From: UBA3839 sp902776985
GTDB lineage: Bacteria > Bacteroidota > Bacteroidia > Bacteroidales > Bacteroidaceae
NCBI GenBank assembly: GCA_902776985.1
Contig: CACYSD010000005.1
Location: forward strand, 1-64,000
Reading direction: 5' to 3'
Length of the DNA stretch: 64,000 bases
The notes beneath the pieces were generated by a model. It saw only the letters and a list, made by a program, of their open reading frames with translations. It searched no databases and was not told the DNA's origin. Positions 6,397 to 12,217 of the stretch are shown here, piece by piece (the first letter of the stretch is position 1; each line of letters starts with the position of its first letter). Both the position numbers and the translations under genes were made by a program.

Positions 6397-7557
6397 ATGA
6401 AAGAATATATGTATCATATTTTTAGTCCGTATCGCGTATGTCCTCTTGGTGCGCACGTGGATCACCAACGCGGACTGGTGACAGGTTTTGCCATTGACAA
6501 AGGTGTGGACTTTTGGTGGAGTCCATCGGAGGATGGACATGTGCACTTGGAGTCGAGAACTTTTGAGGGGGTAGTGGATTTTGAAATCGATGCACCTTCT
6601 CAGGTGAGAGAGCATCATTGGGGCGACTATGCCCGTGGTGCTAAGTATGCACTGAAGAAGCGATTTGAATTGAAACGAGGCATTGAAGGTGTGATTCAGG
6701 GTTCTTTGCCTATTGGAGGACTTAGCTCTTCTGCAGCTGTTTTGATAGCTTATGTGATGGCTTTTGCAAAGGCTAATGATATTACTCTTCAACCATTCGA
6801 AGTCGTAAAGATTGCATCAGAGGCAGAACGTGAATATATAGGACTCAATAACGGTTTGCTTGACCAGGCATGTATCGCACTTGGTAAGAAGGATGGATTG
6901 CTCTTCTTGGATTGTGACTCTAACGAATGGCGTATCATCAAGCGCAACCCTGAAATGCCGGAGTTTGAAATTGGTATATTCTTTAGCGGATTAACGCGAA
7001 GCCTTGTTAATAGCGATTATAATCTCCGTGTGTATGAGTGCAAGACCGCTGCTTGGAATATGCTGGCTTATACGGAGCAGCCTCTGAAGACATTCGATAA
7101 AACTTTCCTGAGAGATATTCCAAAGGCTACATTTGACAAGACTCGTATCGCTATGCCAGCGAGGTTTGCCCGTAGAGCGGAACATTTCTATAGTGAATAT
7201 CGTCGTGTTCGTCAGGGTGTGACTGCATGGGAAACTGGAAATCTGAAGTTGTTTGGAAAGTTGAGTTTTGACTCATGTGAGAGCAGTATCCATAATTACG
7301 AGTGCGGAAGTCCCGAACTCATCGCTATTTATGAGATTATGCGATCGTTGCCAGGGGTTTATGGTGGAAGATTCTCAGGAGCTGGATTCAAGGGAGCTTG
7401 TATCGCTCTGGTAGATCCAGCTTACAAAGAGGCCATTCAATCCGAATTGACTAAGCGTTACCTTGAGGAGTTTCCAGAGTATGAAAAAACATTCCAAGTG
7501 TTCTGGGTAAAACCGGATGACGGGGCCCGTTTCGTCGGAGACGAGTCAAAGGACTAA
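6397..7557 (+). CDS. GHMP-family sugar kinase (galactokinase/galacturonokinase-like)
   Basis: At 386 residues it has the three GHMP motifs: a sugar-binding N-terminus (SPYRVCPLGAHVDHQRG, about residues 10-26), the ATP-binding PIGGLSSSAA loop (about 108-117) and a C-terminal GGRFSGAGFKGAC motif (about 325-337). It phosphorylates a sugar at C1. The CPLGAHVDHQ opening is closer to plant galacturonokinase than to GEHTDYN of classic GalK. With a nucleotidyltransferase and a UDP-uronate-epimerase-like gene downstream, a role in making a nucleotide-activated sugar or uronic acid is likely. The exact sugar is inferred only. Confidence 0.8.
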   Translation: MKEYMYHIFSPYRVCPLGAHVDHQRGLVTGFAIDKGVDFWWSPSEDGHVHLESRTFEGVVDFEIDAPSQVREHHWGDYARGAKYALKKRFELKRGIEGVIQGSLPIGGLSSSAAVLIAYVMAFAKANDITLQPFEVVKIASEAEREYIGLNNGLLDQACIALGKKDGLLFLDCDSNEWRIIKRNPEMPEFEIGIFFSGLTRSLVNSDYNLRVYECKTAAWNMLAYTEQPLKTFDKTFLRDIPKATFDKTRIAMPARFARRAEHFYSEYRRVRQGVTAWETGNLKLFGKLSFDSCESSIHNYECGSPELIAIYEIMRSLPGVYGGRFSGAGFKGACIALVDPAYKEAIQSELTKRYLEEFPEYEKTFQVFWVKPDDGARFVGDESKD

Positions 7558-7573
7558 GGACAAAGGTCAAAGG
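7545..7573. repeat. GTCAAAGGACTAAGGACAAAG repeat, left of four-helix gene
   Basis: A degenerate repeat of GTCAAAG/GACTAAGG words overlaps the kinase stop codon (7555-7557). A direct relative lies at 7924-7951 (GTCAAAGGGACT...AAAGGACAAAAG), and an inverted relative at 7952-7984, both at the other end of the small gene 7578-7955. Confidence 0.55.
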
Positions 7574-7577
7574 CATT

Positions 7578-7955
7578 ATGGATAGAAGCTTTGAAGGATT
7601 AAGGGTTTGGCAGCAGTCACGTACCTTCGTGAATAGTATCTATGATATTATGGAACAGGTAAAGGACTACGGTTTCCGTGATCAAATACAAAGAGCTGCG
7701 GTCAGCATTATGAACAACATCGCTGAAGGTGCAGAATCAGGTTCAGATGCCAAGTATGTGAACTTTTTGCAAATTTCAAGAGGTAGTTGTTCCGAAGTAC
7801 GTTCAATGCTGTATCTCTGCCTTGACCGCAAAATGATAAACCAAGAAACATTTAATAAATTAAAGTCAGAAGCTATTTCGATTTCGAATCAGATTTACCG
7901 CTTGATTGAATCGATAAGTCGGGGTCAAAGGGACTCTGTAAAAGGACAAAAGTGA
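7578..7955 (+). CDS. Four-helix-bundle protein (23S rRNA IVS / S23 family)
   Basis: The 125-residue, all-helical protein has the family hallmarks: FEGLRVWQQSR at the start, YGFRDQIQRAAVSIMNNIAE in the middle (about 35-54), then KYVNFLQISRGSCSEVRSML. Relatives were first found inside intervening sequences of 23S rRNA genes and occur as small scattered genes; their function is unresolved. It splits the kinase from the nucleotidyltransferase and is flanked by related repeats on both sides, so it looks like an insertion into the operon. Its last ~10 residues are encoded by the right-hand repeat. Confidence 0.85.
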   Translation: MDRSFEGLRVWQQSRTFVNSIYDIMEQVKDYGFRDQIQRAAVSIMNNIAEGAESGSDAKYVNFLQISRGSCSEVRSMLYLCLDRKMINQETFNKLKSEAISISNQIYRLIESISRGQRDSVKGQK

Positions 7956-7984
7956 CCTTAGACTTTAGACTTTTGACTTTAGAC
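7952..7984. repeat. GACTTTAGACTTTTGAC repeat, right of four-helix gene
   Basis: Tandem GACTTTAGACTTTTGAC / ACTTTAGACC words. Its reverse complement (GGTCTAAAGTCAAAAGTC...) resembles the repeat at 7545-7573, so the four-helix gene is enclosed by an imperfect inverted pair. Confidence 0.55.
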
Positions 7985-7995
7985 CGACATAGATT

Positions 7996-8730
7996 ATGAA
8001 GTGTGTTGTAATAGCAGCAGGATATGCAACAAGATTGGGAGAGTTGACGAAGAACTTTCCGAAGCCGCTACTGAAAATAGGTGAGAATACGATTTTGGGA
8101 AGAATGCTGGATGATATCGACCAGATCTCCGAGATCGATGAGCACATCATCATCACGAACCATAAGTTTGCCCATATCTTCGAGGATTGGGCTATTGAGC
8201 AGCACTACAAGAAGCCCATCACCATTGTGGATGATGGCACGGAGACCAATGATACTCGTCTTGGGGCTGTTTGTGACTTGCTGTTTGCGATGGACAAGCT
8301 CGGCATCGACGATGACTTACTAGTCGTTGCCGCTGATAATCTTTTGTTCTTTTCCTTCAGCGAATTCGTTAATTTCGCCCAAGAGAAGGGTTCCTCTTGC
8401 ATTATGTGCCATGTGCAACCCAGTATAGAGAAGCTTCAAAGAACAGGTGTGGTTGTGCTTGATGAGAACAACAAGGTGCTGGAGATGGCAGAAAAGCCTC
8501 AGGTTCCTAAGAGTCATTGGGCGGTGCCTCCATTCTACATCTATATGAAGAATGATCTTGAACTGGTTCGCCATTCTGTAGAAAATGGCTGCGGAAAGGA
8601 TGCACCTGGTAATCTGGCTCACTACATGGTTGAACATACTACTATGCATGCATGGCCTATGAGTGCTGGACGATTTGATATAGGAAGCCTTGATACATAC
8701 TACGAGGCTGTGGAGAAATATGGGAAATAG
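7996..8730 (+). CDS. Sugar-phosphate nucleotidyltransferase
   Basis: At 244 residues it begins with the nucleotidyltransferase signature AAGYATRLGELTKNFPKPLL (residues 7-26), followed by LLVVAADNLLF (the metal-binding DN site) and AEKPQVPKSHWAVPPFYIY. It joins a sugar 1-phosphate to an NTP. The upstream GHMP kinase would supply the sugar 1-phosphate and the downstream epimerase could act on the product. Base and sugar specificity cannot be read from the sequence. Confidence 0.85.
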   Translation: MKCVVIAAGYATRLGELTKNFPKPLLKIGENTILGRMLDDIDQISEIDEHIIITNHKFAHIFEDWAIEQHYKKPITIVDDGTETNDTRLGAVCDLLFAMDKLGIDDDLLVVAADNLLFFSFSEFVNFAQEKGSSCIMCHVQPSIEKLQRTGVVVLDENNKVLEMAEKPQVPKSHWAVPPFYIYMKNDLELVRHSVENGCGKDAPGNLAHYMVEHTTMHAWPMSAGRFDIGSLDTYYEAVEKYGK

Positions 8731-8767
8731 CGACCAAAGAAATAAAGGATTAAACGGATAATTAAAT

Positions 8768-10231
8768 ATGGAAAAGATTGATTTAAATAATAAGACCATT
8801 TTGGTCACGGGTGGAGCAGGTTTCATTGGCTCGAACTTGATAAAGAGACTGTTTAAGGCCACCAAAGGGGCGACGATAGTCAACATAGATAATATGAACG
8901 ACTACTACGATGTAAGACTGAAAGAGTACCGTCTTGAACAGTTGAAAGTTGAAAGTGGAAAGTTGAAAGTTAGCTATCAATTCGTGAAAGGTGATATTGC
9001 TGATAAAGCAATGATTGACAAGCTCTTCGCAGAGTATAAGTTTGATGTTGTCGTGAATCTTGCAGCACAAGCTGGTGTTCGTTATAGCATCACCAATCCC
9101 GATGCATACATTATGAGCAACATGATGGGATTCTATAACATTCTTGAAGCATGCCGTCATAATCCAGTAGAACATCTTGTTTATGCATCAAGCTCAAGTG
9201 TCTATGGCGGCAATAAGAAGGTGCCTTTCTCTACTGATGACCGCGTGGATAATCCTGTATCTCTCTATGCTGCAACAAAGAAGAGTAATGAGTTGTTTGC
9301 CCATTGCTACAGTAAGTTGTATAATATACCTACAACAGGCTTACGATTCTTTACTGTTTATGGTCCTGCCGGACGTCCGGATATGGCCTATTTCGGTTTT
9401 ACCAATAAACTTTTGAAAGGCGAAACCATCCAGATCTTCAACTATGGGAACTGCCGACGCGACTTCACCTACGTGGATGATATCGTTGAGGGAATTGTGC
9501 GTGTGATGCAGGGTGCGCCTGAAGCCTCTCCTAAATCCTCCCCTAAAGGGAAGGACTTGGGGGTGCACACAGCAGATCCAATGATGTATGGAATGCTGAA
9601 GGAACGTGCGGAAGAAATGCGAAAGAACCCAACTGAGGCGGAGAAGGTGCTTTGGGAAGCACTAAGAGCCAATGGCTTGGGTGTTAAGTTCCGTCAGCAG
9701 CACATTATCGAGGACTTCATCGTGGACTTCTATTGCAACGAGTACAAAGTGACTGTTGAAGTAGATGGAGGCTATCATAATGAGGCTGACCAGATGAAGT
9801 CTGATAAAGAGCGTACTGCACGCCTGAACGAGCTTGGCTACACGGAATTGCGATTCACCAATGAAGAAGTCCTCTGTGACCTAGATAACGTCCTTAAGAA
9901 GATAAAAACCTTCTGTAGCGGAACACCCTCGCCTTCAGGAGAGGGCTTGGGAGAGGCCCCATATGCAATTTATAACATTGGAGGCGGTCAACCTGAGAAC
10001 CTTCTGGATTTCGTACAGATACTGCAAGAAGAACTTGTTAGAGCCGGTGTTCTGCCTCAGGACTTTGATTTCGATGCTCGTAAAAAACTGGTGCCTATGC
10101 AGCCTGGTGATGTGCCAACAACCTATGCTGACGCAACGGCATTAGAACGAGATTTTGGGTTTACACCAAAGATCACACTAAGGGAAGGGTTAAGACATTT
10201 TGCAGAGTGGTATAAGGATTTTTACAAATAA
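8768..10231 (+). CDS. UDP-glucuronate epimerase-like protein with DUF559 domain inserted in frame
   Basis: 487 residues, about 140 more than normal. The N-terminal part is an extended SDR of the UDP-glucuronate 4-epimerase type: GGAGFIGSNL Rossmann loop (about 16-25), IDNMNDYYDVRLKEYRLEQL, catalytic SSSSVYG and YAATKKS, and RDFTYVDDIVEGIV. The C-terminal part resumes with YAIYNIGGGQPENLLDFV and continues to LVPMQPGDVPTTYAD and the usual end. Between about residues 253 and 397 lies a foreign block with a DUF559 core (TEAEKVLWEALR, VKFRQQHIIEDFIVDFY, VTVEVDGGYH, LRFTNEEVL), a PD-(D/E)XK-like fold related to Vsr nucleases. The insert falls in a variable surface loop, so the enzyme may still fold. 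No intein splice residues are seen. Confidence 0.85.
   Translation: MEKIDLNNKTILVTGGAGFIGSNLIKRLFKATKGATIVNIDNMNDYYDVRLKEYRLEQLKVESGKLKVSYQFVKGDIADKAMIDKLFAEYKFDVVVNLAAQAGVRYSITNPDAYIMSNMMGFYNILEACRHNPVEHLVYASSSSVYGGNKKVPFSTDDRVDNPVSLYAATKKSNELFAHCYSKLYNIPTTGLRFFTVYGPAGRPDMAYFGFTNKLLKGETIQIFNYGNCRRDFTYVDDIVEGIVRVMQGAPEASPKSSPKGKDLGVHTADPMMYGMLKERAEEMRKNPTEAEKVLWEALRANGLGVKFRQQHIIEDFIVDFYCNEYKVTVEVDGGYHNEADQMKSDKERTARLNELGYTELRFTNEEVLCDLDNVLKKIKTFCSGTPSPSGEGLGEAPYAIYNIGGGQPENLLDFVQILQEELVRAGVLPQDFDFDARKKLVPMQPGDVPTTYADATALERDFGFTPKITLREGLRHFAEWYKDFYK
9524..9554. repeat. Left inverted repeat of the DUF559 cassette
   Basis: A 31-bp C-rich arm with an internal palindrome (CCCCT AA AGGG). Its inverted partner is 9927-9957. 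Confidence 0.65.
9927..9957. repeat. Right inverted repeat of the DUF559 cassette
   Basis: A 31-bp G-rich arm with an internal CCTTCAGG palindrome. Its inverted partner is 9524-9554. Confidence 0.65.
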
Positions 10232-10233
10232 TT

Positions 10234-10265
10234 ATTGTTTGTTAAAATAATTATCTCTAACTTTG
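10234..10265 (+). promoter_or_regulatory. Promoter for the CapD/FlaA1-like gene
   Basis: ATTG at 10234-10237, a 20-nt spacer, then TAACTTTG at 10258-10265. A transcription start near 10271 excludes the earlier in-frame start at 10263 and favours the ATG at 10293. Confidence 0.7.
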
Positions 10266-10292
10266 CAAAGATTAACTATACATTTAAGGTGC

Positions 10293-12209
10293 ATGAAAAA
10301 TCCGATTTATAATATATTACACTGGTATTTTAATAAGAGAACACTCCCTTATTGGTGTATTTTAGCCTTAGATTTCCTGATAGTATTTCTTTCTACCATA
10401 TTGACTTATTGGGTGTTTAAGCGTACCAGTGCATTGTACTCGGAGCGTTATAACGTACTTTTTACAGCATTGATGTTTGCTGTTATAAGCGGCATAGGCG
10501 CAAGGGTATTCCGCACATATTCCGGTATTGTTCGCTATTCATCTTTTGTCGACTTGATGCGAGTAGGTTATGCAAGCGCATTTTCACTCTTCCTTTCTGT
10601 AGTTGCTTTGCAAATTGCTCAAGCTTGTGATTATGCACCACTTTCAGCATTGACGACCAAATATACAATCTTCTCTTTCATTGTAGCAACTCTTTTCATG
10701 TGGGCGCTTCGAGTGTTAGTTAAGACAATGTTCGATATTACTACTACAGCAAAAGATGCGAAGAAGGTTCTGATATATGGTTCAATGGCTGGTGGTATTG
10801 GTATTGCTAAAAACATCCGCAATCAGAACCCTAAGAAATTCCTCTTGAGAGGTTTTATATCAACCAACCCTCACGACAAGCATTATCTTCTGATGGGTGA
10901 GAAGGTGTATAACACGAATGATGACCTCAAGAGTATTATCGAGAAGAAACAGATAGAGGCTATTCTTGTCAGTCCTTTCAGAGTAAAGGAATTCCGTGCT
11001 AATCAGAAATTACAGGATTTACTTATCAGTTGTGGCGTGAAGATTTATATGGCTCAGCAAATAAAAGAAGCCAGCTATGTAAATGGTCAACTGACTGACG
11101 AAGACATTAAGGGAATGCAATTACAGGAGGTTAGCGTCGAAGACCTCTTGCCTCGTGAAGAGATATCTGTTGATATGAAGTCAGTAGGACGAGAGTTGAC
11201 AGGCAAGCGAATTCTGATTACTGGCTCAGCCGGTAGTATCGGTTCAGAGATGGTTCGATTGGTTGCAGCTTACAAACCATCTTCAATGATGCTTATAGAT
11301 CAGGCTGAGACACCGCAGCATGATATCCGTCTGATGATGGCTCGCGAATTCCCCGATATTCCTGCTGAGACAGTTGTGGCATCAATAGCCCGTCCGATTT
11401 TAATGGAGGACATCTTCTCTAACTTCCGTCCTGATTATGTATTCCATGCTGCTGCATACAAGCATGTGCCAATGATGGAAGACAACCCATGTGTGGCTGT
11501 GATGAATAACATTTTCGGGACGAAAGTCATTGCAGATCTTGCTGACAAATACGGAGTGAAGAAGTTTGTAATGGTTTCTACTGATAAAGCGGTTAATCCT
11601 ACAAACGTAATGGGTTGCAGTAAACGAATCTGTGAGATTTATGTTCAGTCGCTTGATAAGAAATCCAAGACACAATATGTAACTACTCGATTTGGTAATG
11701 TGCTTGGTTCTAATGGATCTGTAATTCCTCTTTTCCGAGAACAGATTAAGAATGGTGGTCCTGTAACAGTAACTGATGAACGTATCGTCCGTTTCTTCAT
11801 GCTGATTCCTGAAGCTTGTAAACTTGTTTTGGAAGCAGGAACTAAGGGACAAGGCGGTGAGATCTTTGTATTCGATATGGGTGAACCTGTCAAAATCGTG
11901 GATCTTGCTAAGCGTATGATTGCCTTGTCAGGAGCTAAGAACGTAGAGATAGTCTTCACTGGTCTTCGTGATGGAGAGAAGCTGTATGAGGAAGTTCTGA
12001 ATGAGCTTGAAGGCACCAAACCATCTTTCCATGAGAAGATTCGTATTGCTGAAGTTCGTGAATACGATTACGACCAGGTTAGCAAGGAAATTGATGAGCT
12101 GTTTGAAATTGCAAAGAGCTTTGACAAGATGAAGACTGTTGCAAAGATGAAACAGATTGTACCTGAATATATCTCCAACAATTCTGTTTACGAAAAGCTG
12201 GACAAATAG
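10293..12209 (+). CDS. Membrane-bound nucleotide-sugar 4,6-dehydratase (FlaA1/CapD-like)
   Basis: About 638 residues. The N-terminal ~130 residues hold four hydrophobic membrane segments (CILALDFLIVFLSTILTYWV, LFTALMFAVISGIGA, and two more). A first Rossmann-like CoA-binding-type domain follows (KVLIYGSMAGGIGIAKN). The C-terminal catalytic SDR domain has ITGSAGSIGSEMVR, HAAAYKHVPMMED and STDKAVNPTNVMGCSKR. Such proteins convert UDP-GlcNAc to 4-keto-6-deoxy sugars at the start of capsule, O-antigen or glycoprotein glycan synthesis. It lies just after the sugar-nucleotide genes but has its own promoter. Substrate is inferred from the family. Confidence 0.88.
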   Translation: MKNPIYNILHWYFNKRTLPYWCILALDFLIVFLSTILTYWVFKRTSALYSERYNVLFTALMFAVISGIGARVFRTYSGIVRYSSFVDLMRVGYASAFSLFLSVVALQIAQACDYAPLSALTTKYTIFSFIVATLFMWALRVLVKTMFDITTTAKDAKKVLIYGSMAGGIGIAKNIRNQNPKKFLLRGFISTNPHDKHYLLMGEKVYNTNDDLKSIIEKKQIEAILVSPFRVKEFRANQKLQDLLISCGVKIYMAQQIKEASYVNGQLTDEDIKGMQLQEVSVEDLLPREEISVDMKSVGRELTGKRILITGSAGSIGSEMVRLVAAYKPSSMMLIDQAETPQHDIRLMMAREFPDIPAETVVASIARPILMEDIFSNFRPDYVFHAAAYKHVPMMEDNPCVAVMNNIFGTKVIADLADKYGVKKFVMVSTDKAVNPTNVMGCSKRICEIYVQSLDKKSKTQYVTTRFGNVLGSNGSVIPLFREQIKNGGPVTVTDERIVRFFMLIPEACKLVLEAGTKGQGGEIFVFDMGEPVKIVDLAKRMIALSGAKNVEIVFTGLRDGEKLYEEVLNELEGTKPSFHEKIRIAEVREYDYDQVSKEIDELFEIAKSFDKMKTVAKMKQIVPEYISNNSVYEKLDK

Positions 12210-12217
12210 AAATTGAC

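Larger units (their letters stand above)
9524..9957 (+). mobile_element. DUF559 cassette bounded by 31-bp inverted repeats
   Basis: The left end (9524-9554, starting GCCTCTCCTAAATCCTCCCC) and right end (9927-9957, ending GGCTTGGGAGAGGC) are imperfect inverted repeats, matching at 24 of 31 positions. They enclose the DUF559 coding block and are themselves translated (ASPKSSPKGKDLG and SPSGEGLGEA). The first in-frame ATG codons at 9581, 9584 and 9593 could allow separate expression of the nuclease-like domain, but there is no internal stop. No target duplication is evident. Exact boundaries are uncertain by a few bases, since 434 bp is not a multiple of three. Confidence 0.6.

Noticed and set aside
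9524..9957. Intein inside the epimerase
   Set aside because: No Cys/Ser N-splice block or terminal His-Asn; the ends are translated DNA repeats and the fold is DUF559.
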